Assembly (NCBI RefSeq): GCF_029784135.1
Contig: NC_073745.1
Span: 114,132,716-114,196,715 of the forward strand
DNA length: 64,000 nt
Reading direction: 5' to 3'
Source: Toxorhynchites rutilus septentrionalis
Taxonomy: Eukaryota > Arthropoda > Insecta > Diptera > Culicidae
Each line of letters starts with the position of its first letter. Position 1 is the first letter of the stretch. The translations under genes were made by a program, and so were the position numbers. The notes beneath the pieces were generated by a model. That model was not told the origin of the DNA and searched no databases. It worked only from the letters and a program-made list of their open reading frames with translations. This document shows, one piece after another, positions 11,729 to 21,148 of this stretch.

Positions 11729-11801
11729 AGGGTTCGTTCACACGAAGACACAAAACTGTCAAGTCGCTAACAAAAACAATCAAAATCATTCAAATATATA
11801 C

Positions 11802-12211
11802 ATTAGGGTGGCAATGGATGTATGGAAAAAATTTCATCATCGAATTTCAAAAACCGACCATGAACATTTTGTTTATTGGCCCAAAAAAATGAACTGTGCA
11901 AAGTTTCAGCTCAATCGGACATAATTTAGGGGTGCGCTCAAAAAGTTTTGATTTTTGCAAGTCCCAAAAGGTCGATTTTCGGCCAAAAATTTTTTTTCGA
12001 TATATCACCAGATCTTGACGTTTTATGCATTTATATCGATTTTCCAAATTTCCTTTACTTCCTCCTTGGAAGATTTTCGAGGATCAAAAAATCAAAACTT
12101 TGAGCGCTTCGAGGCACCCCTAAATCATGTCCGATTGAGCTGAAACTTTGTACAAAATGTACATGGTCGGTTTTTAAAATTTGACATGAACATTTTCGCT
12201 GCCACCCTAAT
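11802..12211. repeat. Fold-back element, family G (410 bp)
   Basis: Ends ATTAGGGTGGC and GCCACCCTAAT are inverted. Inside, AAAACCGACCATG and CAGCTCAATCGGACAT recur inverted as CATGGTCGGTTTTT and ATGTCCGATTGAGCTG. It has no coding sequence of its own. Short TA-rich flanks do not allow a firm target duplication. Related pieces are at 22320-22735, 35401-36780 and 56480-56704. Confidence 0.85.
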
Positions 12212-12477
12212 ATACATATACGTGTGCTCCAATTTTCACACCAATCGTAGCTCGCATGTTGATCCCAAGTTCATCGAAAGTTGCTGATTTGCTGGTATAA
12301 ATCTCGGCATCGAGGCATAACACAAAAGAAAATAATCGACCGGTGTTAAGTCACACGATTTCGTTGACCTATTGTGAGGCCCCTTTCGTCATATTATCTA
12401 TTTAACAAGCGATGTTCATTGTTTCGTATCCAGAACGATGCTGAAAGTTTGCCTTTCCTTCCTTTCCTTGTTGAATT

Positions 12478-12516
12478 GAAGAGACTTTAAACTTCTTCAG
12501 TTCATTCGTTTCTAGC
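12478..12516 (+). repeat. Short dispersed motif M
   Basis: A GAGGC-TTTAAACTT-CAGTTCATTC-GCCTC type motif, here degenerate. It also occurs at 26142-26175 (+), 30900-30945 (-) and 48805-48850 (-). The GAGGC/GCCTC ends can pair. Probably the terminal part of a common mosquito repeat. Confidence 0.55.
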
Positions 12517-12639
12517 CTTCCAAAAGGTCCTTGGAAAATTCTATTCTTTCCTCATATTATTCCTCCACCCCCATTGCCTTGAGAAAACCATTTGATCCCT
12601 CGCCGTCAAGCTCGCCCAGCAACGGTAATGTCCAGTCGG

Positions 12640-13087
12640 TGTCCTCACGAAGAATGAAGTTCGTCTCAGCAAGATCCACTGTTTATACTCTAGGCAAATA
12701 TTCCCCATTCTTTCGTCTTCTTTTCCTTTATTCACGGAGACTTTACATCTTACGATTTCCTCTTCGTTGCTCGTCGATAAGTTGCTCGTTATTGACAGCT
12801 CTGTTCGGGAAAGCACACAAATGGATAGAAAGCACACAAATGGATAGAATGGAATGGATGAGTAAATGGGAATGCTTCCAATTTTCATCAATTTAAATCA
12901 TATACAGACTATGGGATTGTAATGTATAGCATATCAAACAAATCTTAGGGAATTTCCGATTAGTTTGGTATGTATCGCCAGTATCCGTTCTCGGAAAAAA
13001 TAGTTATTAACGTTAACTTTATTTCATAAAAACGTGACCTGTTTTCTTTGATTTAGCTCCCTAAATGAAAGACGTAGTTCTACGTCA
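12640..13087 (-). repeat. Family L repeat, right member of an inverted pair
   Basis: Reverse complement of 9998-10430 with moderate divergence, ending GACGTAGTTCTACGTC at 13071-13086. Near 12815 is a tandem pair of AGAAAGCACACAAATGGAT. Open frames on both strands at 12531-12896 lie in this repeat and show no conserved domain. Confidence 0.8.
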
Positions 13088-13988
13088 AAAAAGTCCAAAT
13101 GACAAAAAATGGCGAAAGATTATGCATAATAATGTATTTCTTCTGCAAAATAAAAACAGAGATAGTTTCTCCACCGCACATCGGACCGAATACTAACCAT
13201 AACAAAATTTCCGGTAATAATTAATAATAATAATAATCAAATCTTTGTAAGAGTGTTTTAGTTTCCGCTCGCTGCCCATATCCTATCACAAGGATACAAC
13301 ATGTTTTCGTCTGTCGGCCAATGAACGGTTCGGCATCGTTGGGCACGTGTTGAAAATTTATTATCATCAAAATAATCTTAAAATGCGCGAAATTTGTGCA
13401 CATCAGTTTTATGAGTCCCTCTCGTGTTGCTTCGTTTTTTTTTATTAATTAGTACTGTTTTATTCACCTCGAAATGAAAATGAAATAAACTCTGTTCATC
13501 GTAACCGGGTCAGTTATGGTTGCATACTAATTCCGGGCTTATAGTGGCTGCTAATTCTGCAGCCCTTGAGTCAGTTTCCGATGTCGAATAACATATTTTG
13601 CTTACATTTATGCAATCAGGTTTTTTTTAGCACAACGTTGCTAATCACTTAGTCTCAGATCCAAAATTTTCGCTCATATGAGGAATGTAGATTGACTTGA
13701 AATAAAGGTAGATAAGTGAAGGCAACATTTGAAGTTAACCTATCGCGTAAAGAACTAGTGTGTATGAATGCTCCATGTATATAACAAAATAACAAAAAAA
13801 ACACAATTGGATATAACAAAAAAAACACAATTTTGATCAGTTTAATGACCAATGATGATCTTCTCAAATTATCAAGCTGAATCAATTGAGTCGCACTCCG
13901 TGGTCATTGATGGAGTCTTTTGAGTACCATTTGCATTGCTCTCTTGTTTAATATAATACGATAATAATATGAAAATAATAGAGAGGAG
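13088..13988. other. No feature recognised
   Basis: AT-rich sequence with short open frames of no recognisable type and a brief AAT trinucleotide run near 13215. Confidence 0.4.
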
Positions 13989-14052
13989 TACCGGTAAGTT
14001 TCCTCGTTTTTTTCAAAAATTAATGCTTTATTCTGCAAAAATGGTTACAAAT

Positions 14053-15255
14053 TTAATATTCAAAGTATTGCCCATCGCTAGACTCAACTTTTTCCCATCT
14101 TTCTGGCAATTCACGGATCTCTTTGCGGAAATAATCGGCCGGTTTGGAGAAGTGCTGGTCAACCAGGCCATGTTGCATCGATCGAAAAAGGTAGTATTCG
14201 GACGGAGCAATGTCTGGAGAACTCGGCGGGTGGGATAGGACCTCCCATTTCAGCGTTTCCAAGTATGTTTTGACTGGTTTCGCGACATGCGGTCGAGCAT
14301 TGTCATGCTGCAAAATAACTTTATCGTGTCTTTGCTCGTATTGTGGCCGTTTTTTCTTTAGTGCACGGATCAAACGCATCAATTGTCGTCCGTAGAGGTC
14401 CCCGTAATGGTTTTATTCGGTTTTAGCAGCTCATAGTACACTACACCCAGCTGGCCCCACCAAATAGACAGCATAACCTTCTGGCCGTGAATATTCAACG
14501 CGGCTGTCGATGTTGATGCATGGCCGGGGTATCTATACGTTGCCCGACGTTTAGGATTGTCGTAATGGACCCACTTTTCATCGCCAGTAACGATTCGATG
14601 CAAAAAACCCTTTCTGTTATGCCTTTTATGTCCTATCTTTCGGATCATTCCCATTGCTTTTAAACGATCGAATATGGGTTGCTGTGCTACTCCAAGTGTA
14701 TCTCCAAGTTCTCGTTGCGTTTGTGATGGATCTTGATCGAGTAAAGCCCCCAATTCTTCATCTTCAAACTTTTTTGGCGGTCCGGGACGTTCTTCGTCTT
14801 CCATGTCAAAATTAGCACTTTTAAATCGTGCAAACCACGTCTGATACTGTTGCGATATGTGGGTTATGAATTAGCAACTCGCGATTAGTGGTAAAAATAC
14901 ATATATTTATTATACGATAACTACGAACAATAAAACTAATGTGCGCGAGCTGCTGATCGCAAATTTTAACATGTGTTCCAATGATGGCTGTCGTTGTCGA
15001 CGACAATGTAAACCGAGAGCCGCGGCGGCATCTGTCAAGCTGACGGCTGTCAGCTGGAGAGCCCCGCTGGCAAATTTGGTAACGCCAATTGACGGTTGGT
15101 GGGATGTCCTCCCAACAGATACGTTCGCTCAGTTGGAGCATGGTCACCATAAACTTCCACCAAAATGCGATGACTTTCCGAGCTTTTTTCTTCATATTGG
15201 AGTAATTAAGTAACACGCCCCGCAAAAACACTCTCGTTGATACGAAATTCGACAT
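14053..15255 (-). pseudogene. mariner transposase with deletions and LTR insertion
   Basis: The start is taken at MSNFVSTRV (15255). The N-terminal helices are interrupted between SERI and TWFARFKS by a 269-bp LTR. The following segment (EDEERPGPPKKF, linker, VTGDEKWVHYDN) has lost the WVPxxL region between IGH and RKGFLHR. After a frame change near 14380 come LQHDNARPH and APSEYYLFRSM. The third catalytic position is Glu instead of the mariner Asp, with spacing of 34. A further deletion joins PADYFRKE to IRELPERWE. The gene ends at 14053. It is non-functional. Confidence 0.93.
14849..15117. mobile_element. Solo LTR (269 bp) inside mariner
   Basis: Begins TGTTGCGATATG and ends GTCCTCCCAACA, so its ends are TGTTG/CAACA. 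It is flanked by GATAC at 14844-14848 and 15118-15122, a perfect 5-bp target duplication. Removing the LTR and one GATAC rejoins the mariner reading frame. No internal retroelement sequence remains, as expected after recombination between two LTRs. It differs from the 168-bp copia LTR of this window. Orientation is uncertain because AATAAA-like signals occur on both strands. Confidence 0.93.
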
Positions 15256-15419
15256 ATTCAAAGTGGCAAAAACTATGTTGTTTACGCTTCAACTATTTGA
15301 CATATACTAAATAAGATGTGCAATGACAGTAGCTTTCCAACTAATGTCTGAAAATTTGATTCACTGAAATAATAATCAAGTTACGCCAGCTGTTGTAAAA
15401 CCGAAGAAACTTACCGGTA

Positions 15420-16329
15420 CACCTAATATTATTTTCCGCTATCCATTGTCCTTAATGGGAATGCATAGCGGATATTACTCTCGGTACATTTTTTGTATGT
15501 TCGCCATAACGAGGACGGATTTTGTTTTGTTTGAGCTGACAATATTAGGGATTGCGTCTTCCGGGAACATATTTAGGGTACCAATTTAAAAAAAATAAAT
15601 ATCGGTCGCGTCACGAAAATTTGTCCAGCGGAGTTTTGAGAAAATTGTCCAATTAAAATCGATTTAAACACTCTCTAATAATCCTTTGCAGTATAGATAG
15701 TCAGATATTCAATTTTCAATGGTTTCTACGTTAGAATGGAGTTGAAATGAGAGCTTTTGAGAATTTGAGAATTTCCAATATATTTTGCAGACCACAGGAT
15801 ATTTCTCTAACATACAGTCGACTGTGACTACAGCGTATTTTGTTCAATGATATTCAAAATCAACATGCAACAAATAACGTCAATATGCGAGAATGTTGGG
15901 CACCATCATTCAACTTTTTTTTCTATTTGTCTGATATCTATAACAGTGTCTCGCAGCCGTTTTACTTTCACGATTCACCAAAATATCACCCTGACATCCC
16001 ACAGAGGCTGGAACACACTGAACTAAGGTATTTGAACCAATGCCCATATTCAAAAAGGATAGTATAAGGCGTGGTAAAAGGCGATTTGAATTTACTCTGG
16101 TTTAAATACTTCATTAATTTGAGCCTTATTTCGGTGACCCGAATGAGCGAAAATAATTCAAATTGGATCTGAATATAGGTAAATTATTTTGTGATCCTAC
16201 TTTCGCAACAGAGAATCTGTTGCATAATCAAATGTTTCAAGGTACTCAGGGCTTTCCCAATCAGATTTAATTTCCGATTCGATTCGTAGCTAAGAAGGCT
16301 AATAAAACAAATCTTTAATTCGAAAAGTA
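15420..16329. other. No feature recognised
   Basis: AT-rich DNA directly right of the mariner end. Short open frames lack recognisable domains. Confidence 0.4.
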
Positions 16330-16336
16330 TGCTACT

Positions 16337-16433
16337 CTGGATTTGTAAGATGACAAAATATGGCATACAATGAAGTTGTGAAACATTTCAATTAATTGTT
16401 GTAGATGTTATATAGTGCAATGCATGTACAGGT
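16337..16433 (+). repeat. 97-bp direct repeat X, first copy
   Basis: From CTGGATTTGTAAGATG to ATGCATGTACAGGT. It is identical to the second copy (16679-16753 continued at 21133-21154). The two copies bracket a 231-bp mariner fragment. Confidence 0.95.
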
Positions 16434-16661
16434 TACAAATTTAATATTCAAAGTATTGCACATCGCTAGTCTCAACTGTTTCCCATCTTTCTGGCAATTC
16501 ACGGATCTCTTTGCGGAAATAATCGGCCGGTTTGGAGAAGTGCTGGGCAACCAGGCCATGTTGCATCGATCGAAAAAGGTAGTATTCGGACGGAGCAATG
16601 TCTGGAGAACTCGGCGGGTGGGATAGGACCTCCCATTTCAGCGTTACCAAGTATGTTTTGA
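16431..16661 (-). pseudogene. 231-bp internal mariner transposase fragment
   Basis: Matches 14043-14273 without gaps and with five mismatches by eye. It covers the transposase C-terminal part from the HPPSSPDIAPSEYYLF motif to the stop. It lacks both terminal repeats, so it did not arrive by ordinary mariner transposition. It keeps the same Glu at the third catalytic position as the 14-kb copy. Confidence 0.93.
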
Positions 16662-16678
16662 TGCTACTTGGAAGGATT

Positions 16679-16753
16679 CTGGATTTGTAAGATGACAAAA
16701 TATGGCATACAATGAAGTTGTGAAACATTTCAATTAATTGTTGTAGATGTTAT
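16679..16753 (+). repeat. 97-bp direct repeat X, second copy, left part
   Basis: Identical to 16337-16411. It is interrupted after GTTAT by the copia element and resumes at 21128-21154 after the duplicated GTTAT. Just before it, TGCTACT is followed by TGGAAGGATT, which is absent from the first copy. Confidence 0.95.
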
Positions 16754-16921
16754 TGTTGAGCGTATTAAGTGGAAATAAAAGACGTCTGGTCGAGTTGAGA
16801 GAACAAATTGGAATGAAAATTTTATTTGACTACTTCTAATATACCAGAGTACTACGATGAACAAACAACTGTTGCGATGTTGTTATAGTAACGTTAGTTA
16901 CAAGTTGCTACGCTTCCATCA
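16754..16921 (-). repeat. copia 3' LTR
   Basis: 168 bp. In element orientation it starts TGATGGAAGC and ends CGCTCAACA (TG..CA). The first three bases, TGA, are also the stop codon of the pol frame. Confidence 0.97.
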
Positions 16922-18676
16922 CTCCTCCTCATCGCTAACTGATGTAACTCCTAGTTTCTCACGTAGATCCTCCAGTTTCACTCTGTTCAAGGGCTTCGTA
17001 AGGATGTCCGCCAGCATAGTTTCCGTTGGACAGTAGGTGACTCTGATTTCATTCAGTTCAGCCAAATTCTTTACAAAATGAAACTTCGTGTCAATATGTT
17101 TTGATCGTTTTTCTCCGTTGCTGGTCAACATCTTGATGCAGCTTTGATTATCTTCATAGATCTGAATTGGGGTCTTCACAGCATCTCCGAAGTCTTGCAA
17201 GAGCTTCCTAAACCAGATCAGTTCTTGACAGCATTCGGCAAGAGAAATATATTCCGCTTCTGTTGAGGACAGTGCGACACACGTCTGTTTCCTTGCACAC
17301 CATGCGATCGTACCGCCGCCTAGCCGGAAGAGATATCCGGAGTTCGATTTCCGATCCTTGACGTTGCCACCCTAGTCAGCATCTGCGTAGGCTTCAAGAG
17401 TTTGAGTACCATTTCCCAACCTAAGTTGATGGTTGCTTGTAGCCTTTAAGTACCTCAACACTCTTTTAGCTTCAGTCCAGTCTTTCTCAACCGGTTGGCT
17501 GACGCTCCTTCCAAGGATTGACGCACTTATCGCTATATCCGGTCTGGTATTCACAGCCAAATACAGTAAACCACCAATGAGGCTTTGATATTTGTCATTA
17601 GTGGGAAGCCTCTCCGACTCCTCCTTTTGCTGTATATATCCGGGGTCCATTGGTATTTTTGATCCTTTCGCCTCCGCCAGTCCAAAACGAACAGCAAGCT
17701 TCTCGATGTATGACTTCTGGCACAAGTTGTAGCCATGCTCCGTCTGGATCACTTGAATTACAAGGAAATGTTTCACGTCACCTAGCTCCGTTAGCACGAA
17801 CTCTGAACCCAATCTCCGGATGACATCGTTGTAAATCTCTTCGTTTGGAGTTACCAGCAGCATGTCGTCTACATATACCAAGAGATAGGTCATTTGGTTG
17901 TTCCGCTTCCGAACGTATAGACAAGGATCCGCCACAGCTTGTTTGAAACCATTTCGCAACAGGACTTCATTCAGCTTCTGATTCCACATTCTTGCGGATT
18001 GCTTCAAGCCATATAAACTTTTACGCAGCAGGCAAACTTGACCATCTTCTTTCTGCACTCCTGGTGGTGGCTTCATATAGATAGTTTCATTGAGGTTCCC
18101 GTTCAGGTATGCAGTCTTCACGTCCACATGTTTTACTAGTAGATTACACCTAGCCGCAATGGTCAAAAGTACTCTGAATGTTGCTTGCTTCGCTACAGGC
18201 GCAAACACCTCATCATAGTCGAGTCCAGAGCGTTGCGTGAAGCCCTGGGCTACCAGTCGGGCTTTATATCTGATGACCCTTCCGAACTCATCTTCTTTCT
18301 TCTTGTAGGTCCACCGGGATCTAATGGCTTTCTTTCCTGGAGGTAACGTAGTGAGCTCCCACACACCGTTCTGCTCCAATGACTTAAGTTCATCCTTCAT
18401 CGCTGCCTTCCAGGATGCGTTATCAGCACTACTGATGGCTTCATGGTACGTACATGGCTCCCTGGACTGTTGCTGAACCATTCTTCCATCTGCACCATAG
18501 CGATCGGGTTTGACTCCTTTAGTTGCACGTGTTGATCTTCTTGGCAAATCAAGTTGCTCCTCCTGTTCCTGGATACCATTTATTACGTCCGGGGCCTGAT
18601 CTTCTTCTTCACTATCGTCGAGATCTTGATCATCAGCATCCTCGTACATACTGTCGTCACTGGGAATCCTCATCAT
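16919..18676 (-). pseudogene. copia reverse transcriptase-RNase H with one internal stop
   Basis: C-terminal part of the copia polyprotein. Visible: an acidic linker, the RT core from WKAAMKDELKSL, KARLVAQGFTQ, HVDVKTAYLNG (Asp near residue 185), VYVDDMLL (YVDD at 268-271), then RNase H with EAYADAD, SSTEAEYISL and IDTKFHFVKN. A TAG at 17372-17374 replaces the Trp expected after YADAD. Downstream, 150 further codons remain open in the same frame up to TGA in the 3' LTR. The frame is offset by one base from gag-integrase: GGG at 18662-18664 (CCC in the element) looks like one C too many, since one base fewer would fuse both frames. Confidence 0.95.
16922..16930 (-). other. copia polypurine tract
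   Basis: In element orientation GAGGAGGAG lies immediately before the 3' LTR. It is also coding: it supplies the three terminal Glu codons of the polyprotein. Purine tracts here prime plus-strand DNA in LTR elements. Confidence 0.8.
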
Positions 18677-20924
18677 CGTCTTCTGGTTGTGGTGGTCGTT
18701 CTGCTTCCCATGTGTTGGACGGGTTCGGTGTTAGCGGAAAAACTACGACGTCATCTTCTTTTTCTTCTGTTTTTATACAATTCTGTCCATCAGCAAAACT
18801 TGTACTCAGAAAAGTTGCATCACGATTGAATACTATCTTATTCGTTGTCGTGTCAATGAACCGCCACGCCTTATGCTGATCCGAATATCCAACGAAAGTC
18901 ATCTTGACTGACTTGGGTTCGAGCTTCTTCCGTTTCTGCTGTGGTACATAGACATATGCAGGAGACCCGAACACCCTTAGTTTCTTCATGTCCGGCTTGA
19001 TATCTTTCCAAATTTCATATGGCGTCTTCTGTACTGACTTCGTCGGCAGAATATTCTGCAAGTAATTGGCAGTGTTAATGGCTTCACCCCAGTATCGGTA
19101 ATCCATTCCGCTGTCCAGAATCATACACCTCGCCATTTCCACCAGCGAACGATTTTTCCTTTCGGCAGTGCCGTTCTGCTGAGGCGTGTATGCTACTGTG
19201 AACTGCTGCAAAATCCCTTCATTGTTCAGGAATGCCATGAGTTCCTTGCTTCGGTATTCGCCACCTTGATCCGACCGTATTACCTTTGGCGGCCTGCCGA
19301 ACTGAATTTTCATCTGCTGTACGAAATCCTTTAGCGCATCGATTGTTTCTGACTTCTCCCGCAACAGGTACACCGTCGAATAGCGGCTGAAGTCATCGAT
19401 AAAAGTGATGAAATATCGACGTCCTCCAGGTGTTACCGTGTTCATCGGCCCACAAAGATCGCTGTGCACTAAATCGAGAATCACCTTGGACTTCCTCTTC
19501 GCCTTCTTTGGAAACGGTGTACGAGCCATTTTTCCTTGCAGACAGGTTTCACAGGTAATCTTCAACCCGCAATTCTTCACTTTAATGCCTTCAGCCAACT
19601 GCCGACGTTCCAGTTCAAGGATGGCCTGAACATCACGGTGTCCTAGTTTACGGTGCCACTCGTGTATGCAGTCCGTCGCATGGTTCTGTTCGGTGACAAC
19701 GTTCGTCCTCTCTACTAGACATAGGTGATACAAACCGTTCATTCGAGGTGCCACAGCAGCAATTCGTTGTCCGCTCGCAATCGTACAACCCTTCTCATCG
19801 AACGTGACGTTAGCGCCCTTCTGCACCAACCTTCCGACGGATACCAAGTTCATATCGAGCTCCGGAACAAAGAGAACATCGCTTAGCAGGATTTCCTTCT
19901 CTTCACCGTTTAATCCGTAGCACTTTATTTTGCAGCTTCCTATCCCCTTCACAGCAGCCTTTTTGCCATCCGCAACCGTTACGAAACGTGGTGTATCGTC
20001 CTTCGGTTCTTCCAAGCTCACAAAATACTTCTCATTCCTGCTCATATGCAGACTTGCACCAGAGTCAACGATCCAATTCACGGCAGCATCATCCCAGACA
20101 CTGAATGCAAACTTTTCTTCCTCCGATTTTGCAATTCTGGCCTTCGGTTGTTTGGGGACAGGTTTTCGATCATCCACGGTATTACCGTTCTTCTGGTTTC
20201 GATCGTTCTGATCCTGATCCTTCAGCCACAGCTTACAATTCCTTTTCTTGTGGCCAACCTTCTGGCAATGATGACACACCACGCTCTTGGTTTTCCCGTC
20301 CGCTTTCAACACAGTTGGATCCGCTGATGAAGATTCATTTCGCTTCAGAACTTCGTTGATGATCTTCACGATTTCCAGCTTATTCTTCACGATTTCCAGC
20401 GTAAGTTCTTCTTCAGATCGATTCTCCAGAGTCGTTGTCAGCGCGTCAAAGGAACTAGGTAAGCTTCGGAAGACCAGGATCACTTGAAGATCACTGTCCA
20501 GTTTCGTACCGGCGTTCGAAAGCTTCTCAAACAAATCTTCGAATTTCTGTAGATGCTCTTCGATGTCGTCGCCTTCGTGATACTTCAGATCACAGATTCG
20601 TTTCAAGAGATGCACTTTTGAAGTTAGCGATTTCTTCTCATGTTGCTTCTTGAGATTTTCCCACACGGCTTTGGCAGTTGTTGTATTCCAGATGTGACCG
20701 TGTTGGCTCCGGCTGAGGAGTAACCCAATCGTCGCACGAGCTCGTTGATCACCATCTTCCCATGCAGCAACCACAACAGCATTCGACTGATCAGCAGCCA
20801 GCTCCGGTTTCGTCCCAGGAACTACATACTTCCACAAGCCTTCCCGAACGAGTAGGAATTCAACGTCTAGCTTCCAAGAATCGTAGTTCTCGTTGGTTAA
20901 CTTGACGATTCCGGTCCTCTCCAT
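18657..20924 (-). CDS. copia Gag-protease-integrase polyprotein
   Basis: 755 residues from ATG at 20924, 35 bases inside the 5' LTR border. Gag domain about 1-200. Zinc knuckle CHHCQKVGHKKRNC at 217-230. Aspartic protease WIVDSGASLHM (Asp287). Integrase zinc domain with His424, His429, Cys458 and Cys461. Catalytic triad Asp488 (HSDLCGPM), Asp552 (RSDQGGEY) and Glu588 (NGTAERKN), with 35 residues between the last two. The integrase C-terminal region runs to about 710. The frame ends in an acidic tail at 18657 because of the shift that separates it from reverse transcriptase. All catalytic residues are present, so this part could still be made. Such polyproteins form cytoplasmic particles and integrate cDNA. 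Confidence 0.97.
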   Translation of the reverse strand: MERTGIVKLTNENYDSWKLDVEFLLVREGLWKYVVPGTKPELAADQSNAVVVAAWEDGDQRARATIGLLLSRSQHGHIWNTTTAKAVWENLKKQHEKKSLTSKVHLLKRICDLKYHEGDDIEEHLQKFEDLFEKLSNAGTKLDSDLQVILVFRSLPSSFDALTTTLENRSEEELTLEIVKNKLEIVKIINEVLKRNESSSADPTVLKADGKTKSVVCHHCQKVGHKKRNCKLWLKDQDQNDRNQKNGNTVDDRKPVPKQPKARIAKSEEEKFAFSVWDDAAVNWIVDSGASLHMSRNEKYFVSLEEPKDDTPRFVTVADGKKAAVKGIGSCKIKCYGLNGEEKEILLSDVLFVPELDMNLVSVGRLVQKGANVTFDEKGCTIASGQRIAAVAPRMNGLYHLCLVERTNVVTEQNHATDCIHEWHRKLGHRDVQAILELERRQLAEGIKVKNCGLKITCETCLQGKMARTPFPKKAKRKSKVILDLVHSDLCGPMNTVTPGGRRYFITFIDDFSRYSTVYLLREKSETIDALKDFVQQMKIQFGRPPKVIRSDQGGEYRSKELMAFLNNEGILQQFTVAYTPQQNGTAERKNRSLVEMARCMILDSGMDYRYWGEAINTANYLQNILPTKSVQKTPYEIWKDIKPDMKKLRVFGSPAYVYVPQQKRKKLEPKSVKMTFVGYSDQHKAWRFIDTTTNKIVFNRDATFLSTSFADGQNCIKTEEKEDDVVVFPLTPNPSNTWEAERPPQPEDDDEDSQ

Positions 20925-20948
20925 CTTTTCAATTTTTCATAAAACGCA

Positions 20949-20959
20949 GGCCCATAACC
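20949..20959 (-). other. copia primer-binding site, initiator tRNA-Met type
   Basis: In element orientation GGTTATGGGCC directly follows the 5' LTR. It is complementary to GGCCCATAACC in the anticodon arm of initiator tRNA-Met, not to the tRNA 3' end. Drosophila copia is known to use a half-molecule of this tRNA as primer, and the same mechanism is inferred here. Confidence 0.85.
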
Positions 20960-21127
20960 TGTTGAGCGTATTAAGTGGAAATAAAAGACGTCTGGTCGAG
21001 TTGAGAGAACAAATTGGAATGAAAATTTTATTTGACTACTTCTAATATACCAGAGTACTACGATGAACAAACAACTGTTGCGATGTTGTTATAGTAACGT
21101 TAGTTACAAGTTGCTACGCTTCCATCA
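20960..21127 (-). repeat. copia 5' LTR
   Basis: 168 bp, no difference from the 3' LTR found by eye. Expected to hold the promoter. AATAAA occurs on the plus strand near 20979 but is on the wrong strand for this element. Confidence 0.97.
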
Positions 21128-21148
21128 GTTATATAGTGCAATGCATGT

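Larger units (their letters stand above)
13989..15419 (-). mobile_element. mariner element with both terminal repeats, split by solo LTR
   Basis: The left end TACCGGTAAGTTTCCTCG (13989-14006) and the right end CGAAGAAACTTACCGGTA (15402-15419) are inverted repeats with one mismatch, each including the TA target. Without the LTR insertion the element is about 1.16 kb, shorter than the usual 1.3 kb because of internal deletions in the gene. Confidence 0.93.
16754..21127 (-). mobile_element. Full-length Ty1/copia LTR retrotransposon (4374 bp)
   Basis: Two 168-bp LTRs (16754-16921, 20960-21127), read as identical, flank one long coding region on the minus strand. The target duplication is GTTAT at 16749-16753 and 21128-21132. 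Order in the element: LTR, primer site, gag, protease, integrase, reverse transcriptase, RNase H, purine tract, LTR. Integrase before reverse transcriptase is the copia order. Identical LTRs point to a very recent insertion, but the coding region has one frameshift (about 18662) and one internal stop (17372-17374). Confidence 0.98.

Noticed and set aside
12531..12896. 121-residue plus-strand and 116-residue minus-strand open frames
   Set aside because: Both lie over the same family L repeat, overlap each other and lack conserved motifs.
9998..13087. A single 3.1-kb DNA transposon bounded by the L repeats
   Set aside because: No transposase or target duplication was found, and unrelated repeats fill the interior; two separate insertions are equally likely.
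18650..18680. Programmed frameshift between copia integrase and reverse transcriptase
   Set aside because: Copia elements normally use one frame. The shift coincides with a GGG run, removing one base restores fusion, and a separate stop also breaks pol. A mutation or base error is simpler.
18523..20487. Plus-strand open frames inside copia
   Set aside because: They are antisense shadows of the copia coding region with no domain of their own.
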